From the NCBI GenBank assembly GCA_035532935.1, contig DATKQE010000071.1, positions 29,478 to 93,477 of the forward strand: DNA of 64,000 nucleotides. The letters run 5' to 3'. A program made the translations under genes and the position numbers. Positions 52,839 to 63,011 of the stretch are shown one piece after another (the stretch's first letter is position 1; each line of letters opens with the position of its first letter). The notes beneath the pieces are model-generated. The model worked only from the letters and a program-made list of their open reading frames with translations. It did not search any database and was not told where the DNA came from. The stretch comes from DATJLY01 sp035532935 (GTDB taxonomy: Bacteria > Pseudomonadota > Alphaproteobacteria > ATCC43930 > CGMCC-115725).

Positions 52839-53739
52839 GCGGTGCCGGTCCGGCCAGGATCCGGATCGGGTGCGGCGCAAGGGCGAAGCGGCACGGCAGA
52901 AGACAGCGGATGTCGCCGTCGAGCTGGACCGCTTCGCCGTCCGCGCCCGCGACCTCGACCTCGGTTGCCGCGAACGTCCTGACATCGCCGCGCCCTGCCA
53001 GCGCTCCGGCCCCGAGCGCCGCCAGATAGCGCAGCAGCGCCCAGCGCCCGCCGCGCAGGAAGGCGCAGACGCGGAGCTCGGGCCGGGTCACGTCGGCGGC
53101 GGGATCGACGATGAAGCCGCCGCCGTAATATCGCCCCTTGGCGATGATGACCGTGCTGGCCTCGAGGCGCTCGCCGGCGGCCTCGACGCGATAGCGCGCC
53201 GGGCGGTAGCGGCCCCACTGGTGCAAGATCTCGAGGCCGTAGGCGAGCTTGCCGAGGCGGCGCTTCAGCCGCGGATCGACCGCTTCGACGACGCGCGCGT
53301 CGAAGCCGATCCCGGCCATCTGCACGAAGCGCCGGCCATTGGCGGTAGCGCAGCGGATCGCCATGGGCGCGCCCCACGCCAGCACCGCCGCCAGCCCGGC
53401 CGGCGCGCGCGGGAGCCCGATCTCGCGGGCGAAGACATTGGCGGTGCCGAGCGGGATCACCGCCAGGGGCGGCGCGTCGGGACGCAGCCCGTTGACGACC
53501 TCGTTGATCGTGCCGTCGCCGCCGGCCACGGCGAGCACGTCGGCATCGGCCGCGCCGATGCGCCGGGCCAGCAGCTCGGCCTCGCCCGCATGCCCCGTCG
53601 CCACGATCTCGACACGGCAGCCGAGCGCACGGACGCACTCGAGCGTTGCGGCGAAGCGGCGGTTGCGCCACTGCCGTGCGAGAGGATTGAGGATGACGAC
53701 GATGCGACGCGGGGCCGGAACCGGTCTAGACTCCGACAT
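52795..53739 (-). CDS. Diacylglycerol/lipid kinase family protein
   Basis: A 314-residue DAGK-catalytic-domain (YegS/DgkB-like) protein. The phosphate-binding motif AVAGGDGTINEVVNG (about 69-83) and PLGTANVFARE (95-106) are the hallmarks, followed by GIGFDARVV. It should phosphorylate diacylglycerol or a related lipid with ATP. It begins 14 bases before the end of livF on the same strand, so it is transcribed with the branched-chain transporter operon; a functional link is not obvious. Confidence 0.9.
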   Translation of the reverse strand: MSESRPVPAPRRIVVILNPLARQWRNRRFAATLECVRALGCRVEIVATGHAGEAELLARRIGAADADVLAVAGGDGTINEVVNGLRPDAPPLAVIPLGTANVFAREIGLPRAPAGLAAVLAWGAPMAIRCATANGRRFVQMAGIGFDARVVEAVDPRLKRRLGKLAYGLEILHQWGRYRPARYRVEAAGERLEASTVIIAKGRYYGGGFIVDPAADVTRPELRVCAFLRGGRWALLRYLAALGAGALAGRGDVRTFAATEVEVAGADGEAVQLDGDIRCLLPCRFALAPHPIRILAGPAPLNPPRAGDSPRRSR

Positions 53740-54413
53740 AGCCGCGCACGGTGGCGTAGTCGGCGAGAAGCGCCGCCGAATCCCCGCTCCAGCGCACCCG
53801 GCCGCGCTCGATCACGTAATGCCGGTCGGCGAGCCGCGTCAGCGCCTTGAGGTTCTTGTCGATCAGCAGGATCGACTGGCCCGCGGCCTTGAGCTTGACG
53901 AGCACGCGCCAGATCTCGTGCCGGATCAGCGGCGCCAGGCCCTCGGTCGCCTCGTCGAGGATGAGAAGCTGCGGATTGGTCATCAGCGCCCGCGCGATCG
54001 CCAGCATCTGTTGTTCGCCGCCCGAGAGATGCGCGCCCATCTGGCGCCGCCGTTCGAGCAGCCAGGGAAAGAGCGATGTCACCGTCTCGGTGGTCCAGCG
54101 CCTTTTGCCGTCGCGCCCCGGCGCCGCCGTCGCGGTGAGATTCTCCCACACCGTGAGCGTGCTGAAGATGCCGCGTCCCTCCGGCACGAGCCCCAGCCCC
54201 AGCCGGGCGATGCGGAACGGCGCCAGCCCGCGCACCTCCTTGCCCTCGAACACGATCGAGCCGCCCTGCGGCGGCGTCAGACCCATGATCGAGCGCACCG
54301 TCGTCGTCTTGCCCATGCCGTTGCGGCCGATCAGCGTCACCACCTCGCCGCGCCGCACCTCGAAGCCCACCTGGAACAGTACCTGGCTCTGACCATAGCT
54401 GGTCTCGAGCCCC

Positions 54414-54427
<14 letters not shown>
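53726..54427 (-). CDS. livF: Branched-chain amino acid/amide-type ABC transporter ATPase LivF
   Basis: A 233-residue ATPase of the HAAT transporter family. Walker A is GRNGMGKTT (near 35-43), signature LSGGEQQ, Walker B LLILDEATEG. The ETSYGQSQVLF start is typical of LivF. The 13-base overlap with livG indicates tight coupling. HAAT systems in such bacteria also carry aromatic acids or urea, so substrate is open. Confidence 0.93.
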
Positions 54428-55186
<759 letters not shown>

Positions 55187-55190
<4 letters not shown>

Positions 55191-56176
55191 TCGGCGGCGC
55201 CGCGATCGGGGGCGACGGCGCCTGGGGCCGGCACCTCGTGCGCGCCGCACGCGCGCAGCAGCAGCCCCCACACGCCTTCCTTGATGAAGAGGACGCGCGC
55301 GACGAGGAGCGGTCCGAAGAAGATCATCCAGTGGTCGGTATAGTCCGAAAGCACCTGCTGGAAGACGAGATAGATCGCGGCACCGAACACCGGGCCGATG
55401 AGCGTGCCGGGCGAGCCGAGGATCACCATCGCCAGAAGCTGGCCCGAGACCTGCCAGCTCAGAATCGCCGGGCTGACGAAGCTCGAATGATTGGCCATGA
55501 GCGCGCCCGACAGCCCGGCGATCGCCGCGGCGATGAGAAAGGCCGCGTATTTGTAGGCGAACGGCGGGAAGCCGATCGCGGCCAGCCGGCGCTCGTTGTC
55601 GCGCCGGCCGCGGATCACCATGCCGAACTCGGAGCCGACGACGCGGAAGGCGATCGCCATCACCGCCACCAGGAGCGCCAGCACGACGTAATAGAACACC
55701 GTGTGGTTGGCGAGGCTCATCCCGGCGAGCGCGTCGCGGCCGCCGAGGGTAAAGCCGTTGTCGCCGCCATAGCTGCGCAGGCTCTGCGCGATGTAATAGA
55801 CCATCTGCGCGAAGGCCAGCGTCACCATGATGAACTGGAAACCCTCGGTCCGGAGCGACAGCGCGCCGATCACGAGCGCGAAGGCGACCGCCACCAGCAT
55901 CGCCGCCGGCCACACGATCAGCGCATCGTCGATGCCGGCGACCGTGAGCATCCCCGTGACATAGGCGCCGACGCCGACGAAGGCGGCCTGTCCGAAGGTG
56001 ATGAGCCCGACATAGCCCAGCAGCAGGTCGACGCTCAGCGCCGCCATGCCGTAGATCGCGATCTGGGTCGCAAACCGCGTGTAATAGACGTTGCCATAGA
56101 GCGGCACCGCCAGCGCCATGAGAAGCAGCGCGAGATAGAGGAGCGCGCGGCGGTTGAGACGCGGCATCTCAGCCAC
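55187..56176 (-). CDS. livM: Branched-chain amino acid-type ABC transporter permease LivM
   Basis: A 329-residue inner-membrane permease with about nine or ten helices. DLLLGYVGLITFGQAAFVGVGAY near 51-73 (kept short: GLITFGQAAFVGVGAY) and AAAIAGLSGALMANHSSFVSP are the conserved LivM segments. The frame opens with GTG at 56176; an ATG at 56167 is an equally good start, two bases after the livH stop. Confidence 0.92.
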
Positions 56177-57068
56177 GATGCGCGGCGAAGAGCCCGGTGC
56201 GGCTATATACCAGCACCCCCGCCATCAGCACGTAATCGGCCATGCCGACAAGGGCGGTGCCGGCGCTGAGCCCGAACAGGCGCGGCAGCATCACGCGGCT
56301 GAACGTGTCGAGGACGCCGACCAGCAGCGCGCCGACGAGCGCCCCTCGCACCGATCCCGCGCCGCCGATCACGATCACGACCAGCGTCAGGATCAGGATC
56401 GGATCGCCCATCCCGGATTCGACCGACAGCAGCGGTCCCGTCATCATCCCGGCCAGTCCCGCGAGCGCGGCGCCGAGCGCGAATACCGCAGTGTAGAGCA
56501 GGCCGATATTGACGCCCAGCGCCGCCACGATCTCGCGCTTGTCGCTCCCGGCGCGGATGAGCGCGCCGAGCCGCGTATGCGCGATGACGAAATAAAGCAG
56601 GCCGCCGCACACCATCGCCACGGCGGTGATGGCCAGCCGGTACACCGGATAGTTCACCCCGGAAAAGATCGCCACATGCCCGTTGAGGAAGCTCGGGACG
56701 TTGAGATCGAGCGGCACGCGGCCCCAGATGACGACGACCGCCTCGTTGAAGAACAGGGTGAGGCCGAAGGTCGCGAGCACCTGGTCGAGATGCCCGCGGT
56801 CGTAAAGCGGCCGCAGCACCAGGATCTCGAGCACCGCCGCAACCGCGATCACCCCCGCGAGCGCGAGCGGCACCGCGAGCCAATAGGAACCGGTGTCCTG
56901 ATAGCTCTCGACCAGGAAGTATCCCCCCACCATGAAGAGCGAGCCGTGCGCCAGATTGATGACGCGCATGATGCCGAACACGAGCGTCACGCCGACCGCC
57001 ATCAGGAACAGCATCATCCCGAACTGGACGCCGTTGAAGAGCTGCACGACGAAAAGGGCGAAGGTCAT
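56169..57068 (-). CDS. livH: Branched-chain amino acid-type ABC transporter permease LivH
   Basis: A 299-residue permease with about eight helices. FGIMRVINLAHGSLFMVGGY (residues 31-50) and the ALAGLAGMMTGPLLSVESGMG region are diagnostic. The start MTFALFVVQL at 57068 fits the family; longer frames add Arg-rich sequence. First gene of the livHMGF operon. No livK-type binding protein gene is found in the window. Confidence 0.93.
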   Translation of the reverse strand: MTFALFVVQLFNGVQFGMMLFLMAVGVTLVFGIMRVINLAHGSLFMVGGYFLVESYQDTGSYWLAVPLALAGVIAVAAVLEILVLRPLYDRGHLDQVLATFGLTLFFNEAVVVIWGRVPLDLNVPSFLNGHVAIFSGVNYPVYRLAITAVAMVCGGLLYFVIAHTRLGALIRAGSDKREIVAALGVNIGLLYTAVFALGAALAGLAGMMTGPLLSVESGMGDPILILTLVVIVIGGAGSVRGALVGALLVGVLDTFSRVMLPRLFGLSAGTALVGMADYVLMAGVLVYSRTGLFAAHRG

Positions 57069-57357
57069 GCGCCGCGTCCGCCGGCTTCGCCCGCCGCCGC
57101 TTCGTGGCCGCGCATCGCCGTCTCCTCCTCCGCTGCCGCTCCGGCAAGGCGTGGCCCTCGCACGGTTTTGCGCCAGACTAGCGGCAAGCCGCCGCGCCCA
57201 GCAATCGCCAAAGCAACGGTCCCTCGGGCTTATCCCGGCGCCCGATGCCGCGCCCCCACAGCCAAGATTCCCTTGCCAGCGGCGCGGCTTGGCGCAACCA
57301 TCGATGATTGCAATGGCAACGCGGGCGCGTGGGTCGGCGACAACGAAGGAGGCGTGC

Positions 57358-59388
57358 ATGAGCGACAGACCAGCGGGGCCGCGCTGCGCGGCATTGGTGG
57401 GTCCCTATCTTTCCGGCAAGACCACGCTCATGGAGGCGCTGCTGTTCGCCACCGGCGCGATCACGCGGCGCGGCACGCAGAAGGACGGGAACACGGTGGG
57501 CGACCACATGCCCGAGGCCCGCGCGCGGCAGATGTCGACCGAGATCAATGTCGCGCATGCGACCTATCTCGGCGACCCTTGGACCTTCCTCGATTGTCCG
57601 GGCTCGGTCGAACTCGCGTGGGAAGCGCAATGCGGTATGCTGGTCGCCGATGTCGCGGTGGTGGTGTGCGAGCCCGAGGTCGAACGCGCGCTGACGCTGT
57701 CGCCGATCTTCAAGTTCCTCGACGACCACCAGATCCCGCACATGGTGTTCATCAACAAGCTCGACTCCGTCGCGGCGCGGATCGGCGAGGTGCTGGCGGC
57801 GCTGCAATCGGTGTCGGCGCGGCCGCTCGTGCTGCGCCAGGTGCCGCTGCCGGGACAGGAGAACAGCATCGCGGGGTATGTCGATCTCGTCAGCGAGCGC
57901 GCCTATCGCTACCGGCCGGGCCAGGCATCCGACCTCATCCAGATACCCGACGACATCGCCAACGATGAGCGCACGAGTCGCACCGGCCTCGTCGAGAAGC
58001 TCGCCGATTTCGACGACAAGCTTTTGGAACAGCTGCTCGAGGACGTGCAGCCGTCGCGGGACGAGATCTACCGCCAGCTCACCCAGACCCTGCGCCGCGA
58101 CCTGCTCGTTCCGGTGTTCCTGGGCGCGGCGCCGCTCGACCACGGCGTCCGCCGGCTGCTCAAGGCGCTGCGCCACGAGACGCCCGCTGCGACCGCCACC
58201 GCCGAACGGCTCGGCGCCGATCCCAACAGCCGCGATACCGTGGCGCAGGTGATCAAGACCTATTATCCGCCGCATACCGGCAAGCTGTCGCTCGCGCGGG
58301 TGTGGAGCGGGCAGGTCAGCGAAGGCATGAGCCTCAACGGCACCCGCGTGGCCGGCGTGGTGCGGCTGATGGGTGCTGCCAGCGAGAAGCTGCAAGCCGC
58401 GGGGCCGGGCGAGGTGGTGGCGCTGGCGCGGATGGAGGGGATCGCCACCGGCGCGGTGCTGTCGAGCGGTACCGCGCCCGCGCTGGCGCGCCCGCCGCTG
58501 CCGCGCCCCGTTTACGGCCTCGCCGTCGCGGCCGAGAAGCGCAACGACGACGTCAAGCTCACTCCCGCCGTCGGCCGGCTGATCGAGGAGGATCCCACCC
58601 TCTCGCTCGAGCAGAACGCCGACATGCAGGAGATGGTGCTGTGGGGCCAGGGCGACATTCATCTGCAGATCGCGATCGACCGGCTGCGCACCAAGTACAA
58701 TCTCGCCGTCACCACGCGCCGGCCGCAGGTGCCCTACAAGGAGACGATCAAGCGCGGGACGCAGCAGCATTCGCGCTTCAAGCGCCAGAGCGGCGGCCAC
58801 GGCCAGTTCGCCGACATCCAGATCGAGGTGAAGCCGCTGCCGCGCGGTACCGGCCATACCTTCATCGATTCGGTCGTGGGCGGCGCGATCCCGCGCAACT
58901 ACATCCCCGCGGTCGAGGAAGGGGTGATGGAATATCTGCGCCAGGGGCCGCTCGGATTCCCGGTGGTGGACGTGTCGGTCAACCTTACCACCGGGCAGTT
59001 CCACGCGGTCGACAGCTCGGACCAGGCGTTCAAGACGGCGGCGCGGCAGGGCATGCAGGAGGCGATGCCGAAATGCGAGCCGGTGCTGCTCGAGCCCATC
59101 CACCATGTCGAGATCTCGGTGCCCAACGCCTTCACCTCGCGGGTTCAGCGCATCGTCTCGAGCCGGCGCGGCCAGCTTTTGGGCTTCGACGCCAAGCCCG
59201 ACTGGCCGGGATGGGACGTCGTCGTCGCGCTGATGCCGCAATCCGAGATCCACGACCTCATCGTCGAGCTGCGTTCGGTGACGCTCGGCGTCGGCACGTT
59301 CACCGACCGCTTCGAGCATCTCCAGGATCTGACCGGCCGGCTCGCCGAGAAGGTGATGCAGAGCAAGGCCGAAACGGCGGCGCAATGA
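57358..59388 (+). CDS. Elongation factor G-like GTPase (EF-G2 type)
   Basis: A 676-residue translational-GTPase-like protein. G1 is GPYLSGKT (15-22), G4 is NKLD (133-136). G3 reads D79-CPG-S83 where EF-G has DTPGH, so the catalytic His is replaced by Ser. Domains II to V follow (KTYYPPHTGKLSLARVW; QGDIHLQIAIDRL; the domain IV tip near GGHGQFADI). This is the EF-G-like class of unclear role, distinct from FusA. AGGAGG precedes the ATG at 57358. Confidence 0.88.
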   Translation: MSDRPAGPRCAALVGPYLSGKTTLMEALLFATGAITRRGTQKDGNTVGDHMPEARARQMSTEINVAHATYLGDPWTFLDCPGSVELAWEAQCGMLVADVAVVVCEPEVERALTLSPIFKFLDDHQIPHMVFINKLDSVAARIGEVLAALQSVSARPLVLRQVPLPGQENSIAGYVDLVSERAYRYRPGQASDLIQIPDDIANDERTSRTGLVEKLADFDDKLLEQLLEDVQPSRDEIYRQLTQTLRRDLLVPVFLGAAPLDHGVRRLLKALRHETPAATATAERLGADPNSRDTVAQVIKTYYPPHTGKLSLARVWSGQVSEGMSLNGTRVAGVVRLMGAASEKLQAAGPGEVVALARMEGIATGAVLSSGTAPALARPPLPRPVYGLAVAAEKRNDDVKLTPAVGRLIEEDPTLSLEQNADMQEMVLWGQGDIHLQIAIDRLRTKYNLAVTTRRPQVPYKETIKRGTQQHSRFKRQSGGHGQFADIQIEVKPLPRGTGHTFIDSVVGGAIPRNYIPAVEEGVMEYLRQGPLGFPVVDVSVNLTTGQFHAVDSSDQAFKTAARQGMQEAMPKCEPVLLEPIHHVEISVPNAFTSRVQRIVSSRRGQLLGFDAKPDWPGWDVVVALMPQSEIHDLIVELRSVTLGVGTFTDRFEHLQDLTGRLAEKVMQSKAETAAQ

Positions 59389-59476
59389 GCGGCGCGGTCG
59401 CGCGGGTGTGATTTGTAGTGAAAGGCCGGCAGCAGCATGCTGTGAAATGGTTGGTATCGGTCAAAGGAGGCGCGAG

Positions 59477-60457
59477 ATGCTCGTCAAGTCGAAGCGCGGC
59501 TGGGAAATGCGCGAGAGCGAGGCGACACCCGAGGCGGTGTTTCTCAATCGCCGCAATCTGGTCAAGGCGATGGGGCTGGGCGCGATCATGGCCGGCACCG
59601 GCACCGGCTTGGCGATGCGCGGCGCGCACGCGGAAGCGCCGGCCTCGGCCGATCCCTCGGCCGGGCTCTACCCCGCCAAGCGCAACGACAAATACAAGCT
59701 CGACCGGCCGATCACCGCCGAGAATCTTTCGACTCATTACAACAATTTCTATGAATTCAGCGAGGACAAGGACCTGGCCGATCTGGCACAGGCGCTGCCG
59801 ATCCGTCCGTGGACGGTGGCGATCGACGGCATGGTCGAGAAGCCGATGACCATCGCCATCGACGACCTCCTGAAGCGCATGCCGCTCGAGGAGCGGCTCT
59901 ACCGCCACCGCTGCGTCGAGGCGTGGTCGATGGCGGTGCCGTGGACCGGCTTTCCCATGAAACGCCTGGTCGACCTCGCCAAGCCGCTCGGCAGCGCCAC
60001 CTACGTGCAGATGGTGACCTTCCTCGATGCCAAGGTCGCGCCCGGCCAGAAGGAGTTCTGGTATCCCTGGCCCTATACCGAAGGGCTCACCATGTTCGAG
60101 GCGACGAACGATCTCGCTTTCATGGTGACAGGCATGTACGGGCATCCGGTGCCGAAGCAGGACGGCGCGCCGCTCCGCCTGGCAGTGCCGTGGAAATACG
60201 GCTTCAAGTCGGTCAAGTCGATCGTCAAGATCACCTTCACCGACAAGCGTCCGAAAACCTTCTGGGAAGCGCTGCAGTCGTCCGAATACGGCTTCTGGGC
60301 GAACGTCAATCCGGCGGTCCCGCATCCGCGCTGGAGCCAGGCGACCGAGCGCGTGCTCGGCATGGACAAGCGCGTTCCGACCCTGATCTGGAACGGCTAC
60401 GGCGAGTACGTCGCGCATATGTATGACGGGCTCAAGAACGAGCGGCTCTTCGCTTAG
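59477..60457 (+). CDS. msrP: Protein-methionine-sulfoxide reductase catalytic subunit MsrP
   Basis: A 326-residue periplasmic molybdoenzyme (YedY) that repairs oxidised methionines in envelope proteins. A Tat signal lies at NRRNLVKAMG (24-33) and AHAEA. The molybdenum-ligand Cys146 is in RHRCVEAWSM. NNFYEF and WPYTEGL are typical sulfite-oxidase-fold segments. The ATG at 59477 follows AAAGGAGG. The membrane heme partner gene msrQ is not adjacent. Confidence 0.93.
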   Translation: MLVKSKRGWEMRESEATPEAVFLNRRNLVKAMGLGAIMAGTGTGLAMRGAHAEAPASADPSAGLYPAKRNDKYKLDRPITAENLSTHYNNFYEFSEDKDLADLAQALPIRPWTVAIDGMVEKPMTIAIDDLLKRMPLEERLYRHRCVEAWSMAVPWTGFPMKRLVDLAKPLGSATYVQMVTFLDAKVAPGQKEFWYPWPYTEGLTMFEATNDLAFMVTGMYGHPVPKQDGAPLRLAVPWKYGFKSVKSIVKITFTDKRPKTFWEALQSSEYGFWANVNPAVPHPRWSQATERVLGMDKRVPTLIWNGYGEYVAHMYDGLKNERLFA

Positions 60458-60531
60458 GCTGCGCTGCTGCCATAAAGCTGCCGCAAAGCGCCGCAACGGG
60501 AGGAAATTGAAGGCGAAAGCTTCCGTCGAGA

Positions 60532-60560
60532 TTGCGACCCGGGACGTTCGAGAATATGAT
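60532..60560 (+). promoter_or_regulatory. Sigma70-type promoter of the small lipoprotein gene
   Basis: TTGCGA (60532-60537), a 17-base spacer and TATGAT (60555-60560), 33 bases upstream of the ATG at 60594; one of the best matches in the window. Confidence 0.6.
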
Positions 60561-60593
60561 GGTAAATGACGCAGCGAACGTCGGAGCTTGGTC

Positions 60594-60830
60594 ATGCGCC
60601 TTTCTGTCGGGGTCCTTATCGCGGCGGGTTTGATCTTGTCGGCTTGTGGAACCTCGCCGGCGGAACGGGCGACGACGGGGGCCGGGATCGGCGCCGCGGG
60701 CGGTGCCGTCGTCGGAGCCCTGGTCGGGGCGCCGGCGATGGGGGCGGCGCTTGGTGCCGCGGCCGGCGCCACGACCGGCGCGGCGACCAGCCCCTCGGAC
60801 GTCTATCTCGGCAAGCCGATCTGGAAATAG
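60594..60830 (+). CDS. Small glycine-zipper lipoprotein
   Basis: A 78-residue outer-membrane lipoprotein candidate. The signal peptide ends with the lipobox LSAC (Cys18), and the mature part is Gly/Ala-rich with glycine-zipper repeats (GAGIGAAGGAVVGALVG). Proteins of this type (YMGG/SlyB-like) stabilise the envelope. GGAG precedes the ATG, and a good promoter is present upstream. Confidence 0.85.
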   Translation: MRLSVGVLIAAGLILSACGTSPAERATTGAGIGAAGGAVVGALVGAPAMGAALGAAAGATTGAATSPSDVYLGKPIWK

Positions 60831-60934
60831 CCTAAAATTTTCAGAGGTTTGAAGGCGAAAATCCCGGTTTCGCCGTTTTTCCGCCATAGAGCTTGGGTAG
60901 TATCCGCGCTGTCCCTCACGCAGCCGGTTCCCCC

Positions 60935-61246
60935 ATGCCCCCCTCGTCTCGTCGTCCCGTAACGCCGCACGGCGCCGCCGAACGTACCGAACCGAACCTG
61001 TCGCCGGCAGCAGCGCGGTCGGCGCCGCGTCTCGTGCCGGTCGAGCCGCCGCTGCCAAGCCCGCGCGCCGCCGTAACGCCGCGGCTCGAGCTCGCGGCGG
61101 GCGATCGACCCTCGCTTTTCTCGGTCGATCCGGCGCCGTCGGCCATGCTGGGAAGATCCATTGCGGTCAAGGCAGCGCTGGCAGTCCTGGTGGTGTTCGC
61201 GCTGATCGGCGCGGGGAGCCTGGCGCAACGTTTCCTCGGCCTTTGA
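60935..61246 (+). CDS. Small single-helix membrane protein, hypothetical
   Basis: A 103-residue protein with a Pro/Ala/Arg-rich N-terminal 70 residues and a C-terminal helix (VKAALAVLVVFALIGAGSLA). No ribosome site is evident before the ATG at 60935, and a TTG upstream (60893) is also possible. The composition is compatible with GC-rich chance coding, so confidence is moderate. Confidence 0.5.
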   Translation: MPPSSRRPVTPHGAAERTEPNLSPAAARSAPRLVPVEPPLPSPRAAVTPRLELAAGDRPSLFSVDPAPSAMLGRSIAVKAALAVLVVFALIGAGSLAQRFLGL

Positions 61247-61335
61247 GCGGCCCGCCGGGCCGTGCTATGAGTCGCCGGGAGCAGGCCGCAAACGCGCCCG
61301 CATTCCGCGGCGCGCCAGGGCCGGGAGGTTGAGGC

Positions 61336-61797
61336 ATGGCCAAGATCCGTCACATCGCGATCGCCACCAACGATCCCGAGAAGACCGCCGAATTCTATAA
61401 GAACGCCTTCGAATTCAAGGAGATCGCCCGGACGGACCCGGCCAACCCGTTGGCGCACGGGGTGTTCTTGAGCGACGGCACGCTCAATCTCGCGATCCTC
61501 CGCTTCAAGTCCGATCAGCTCGGCAAGGGGATGGATTTCACGGGCGTCCATCATTTCGGCGTGCTGGTAGAGGATGCCGACAAGGCGATGGAGAAGCTCG
61601 AAGCGCTCGGCGGCGTGTGCTTCATGAAGCCCGAGCCGGGCGACAACATGGGCTATTTCGAGATCAAGTTCCGCGGCCCCGACGGCACCGTGTTCGACAT
61701 CGCCGAGCATCCCTGGGGCGGTAGCGCGCCGCTCGGCGCCGAGACCGCACGCCAGCGGCCGACGGCAACCGCAAAGCAGACGGCGCCGGCGAAATAG
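61336..61797 (+). CDS. VOC family protein
   Basis: A 153-residue single-domain VOC protein. Metal-site candidates are His6 in IRHIAIAT, His in GVHHFGVLVED and Glu in FDIAEHPWG, consistent with a glyoxalase- or extradiol-like fold. The C-terminal 20 residues are Thr/Ala-rich and probably disordered. GGGAGG precedes the ATG. Confidence 0.88.
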   Translation: MAKIRHIAIATNDPEKTAEFYKNAFEFKEIARTDPANPLAHGVFLSDGTLNLAILRFKSDQLGKGMDFTGVHHFGVLVEDADKAMEKLEALGGVCFMKPEPGDNMGYFEIKFRGPDGTVFDIAEHPWGGSAPLGAETARQRPTATAKQTAPAK

Positions 61798-61831
61798 AAA
61801 AAGAGCGGCCGGAAACTTGCGCTTCCGGCCG
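61796..61831 (-). terminator. Rho-independent terminator for the trxB-lysR transcript
   Basis: A perfect 9-bp stem (CGGCCGGAA with TTCCGGCCG, 61806-61814 and 61823-61831) with an eight-base loop is followed, on the minus strand, by CTCTTTTTCTATT. On the plus strand no T-run follows, so it is oriented for the minus strand. Confidence 0.75.
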
Positions 61832-61861
61832 AGTCGAACAGGGAGGCTTCAGAGACGCGAA

Positions 61862-61901
61862 GCTCCCGGAGGAGCCTCATTCCCGGGCAGCCGACCCGGG
61901 A
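61862..61901. other. Pair of GC-rich hairpins
   Basis: GCTCC-CGGA-GGAGC (61862-61875) and TCCCGGG-N7-CCCGGGA (61881-61901) lie between the terminator and the lysR stop. No gene is visible in 61832-62077. Confidence 0.5.
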
Positions 61902-62077
61902 AAACGTCGTCGCGCAATTCGGCGGCGACGCCTCTCGCCACAACTTCGCCCGGACGGTCCATCGCTGCCAACGGGATTTTCCGTGGGCACGGTTGCAAAA
62001 ATCGCAGGGATGTCTGCCGCATTCGCGACCCGGCCGTGCCGGCGCGGGTGCCGCGAGTCGCCGCGGCAAGGCACGCC

Positions 62078-62989
62078 TCAGCCGTTCCGCCCCTCGGCCA
62101 CCTTGCGCAACAGGAAGTCGCGGAACACGGCGATGCGCTTTGAGGTGCGCAACTCCTCGGGATAGACGAAATAGGCCTCGATCTCCGGTCCTGCCAATTC
62201 GGGCAGGATGCGGACGAGGTCGCTCATCTCGTGCTCCATGAAGTCGGGGAGCGTGGCGATGCCGAGTCCGGTCGCCACCGCCCGGCTGATCGCATAGAGG
62301 TTGTTCACCGTCAGGATCGGGCGCCGCTCGAAGCCGTTGCGCGCGCCGATCTCGATCAGCCAATTGGTGTTGGCTACCGGCGGGCGCGAGTCGCCGCCAT
62401 AGGTGATGAGGCGGTGCTTGTCGAGGTCTTCGGCTTTCTGTGGCGTGCCATGCTTCTTGAGATACTCGCGCGAGGCGAAGACCACGTTGCGCACGGTCAT
62501 GAGATGGCGCTGGACGAGATCGGGCTGGCGCGGCGGCGACATGCGGATCGCGACATCGGCCTCGCGCATCGACAGATCGAGCTCGCTGTCGTCGACGATG
62601 AAGCTCAGCTCGATCTCGGGATAGAGCTCGAGGAACTCCTTGACGCGCGGGGTGAGCCAGGCCGAGCCGAAGGCGACGGTGGTGGTGACCTTGAGCGGAC
62701 CCTTGGGCCGGTCCTTTGATTCCGAAAGCATCGCTTCGGTCATGGCGAGCTTGGCAAAGACTTCGCGCGCCGTGCGATAGAGAACGTCGCCCTGCTCGGT
62801 CAGGATCAGCCCCCGCGCATGGCGATGGAACAGCGGCACGCTCAGGCTCTCCTCGAGCGCGCTGATCTGCCGGCTGACCGCCGACTGGCTCAGATTGAGC
62901 GCCTCGCCGGCATGCGTGAAGCTGCCCGCTTCCGCAACCGCGTGAAACACCCTGAGCTTGTCCCAGTCCATGCGGTCCGTCGTAGCCAT
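62078..62989 (-). CDS. LysR family transcriptional regulator
   Basis: A 303-residue regulator. The HTH is LNLSQSAVSRQISALEESL (about 32-50), with the ligand-binding domain from about 95 on (LKVTTTVAFGSAWLTP). Such a gene next to trxB is common in alphaproteobacteria. It starts 22 bases after the trxB stop and should be cotranscribed. The inducer is unknown. Confidence 0.93.
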   Translation of the reverse strand: MATTDRMDWDKLRVFHAVAEAGSFTHAGEALNLSQSAVSRQISALEESLSVPLFHRHARGLILTEQGDVLYRTAREVFAKLAMTEAMLSESKDRPKGPLKVTTTVAFGSAWLTPRVKEFLELYPEIELSFIVDDSELDLSMREADVAIRMSPPRQPDLVQRHLMTVRNVVFASREYLKKHGTPQKAEDLDKHRLITYGGDSRPPVANTNWLIEIGARNGFERRPILTVNNLYAISRAVATGLGIATLPDFMEHEMSDLVRILPELAGPEIEAYFVYPEELRTSKRIAVFRDFLLRKVAEGRNG

Positions 62990-63011
62990 CGTCCTGTCGC
63001 GATATGTTACA

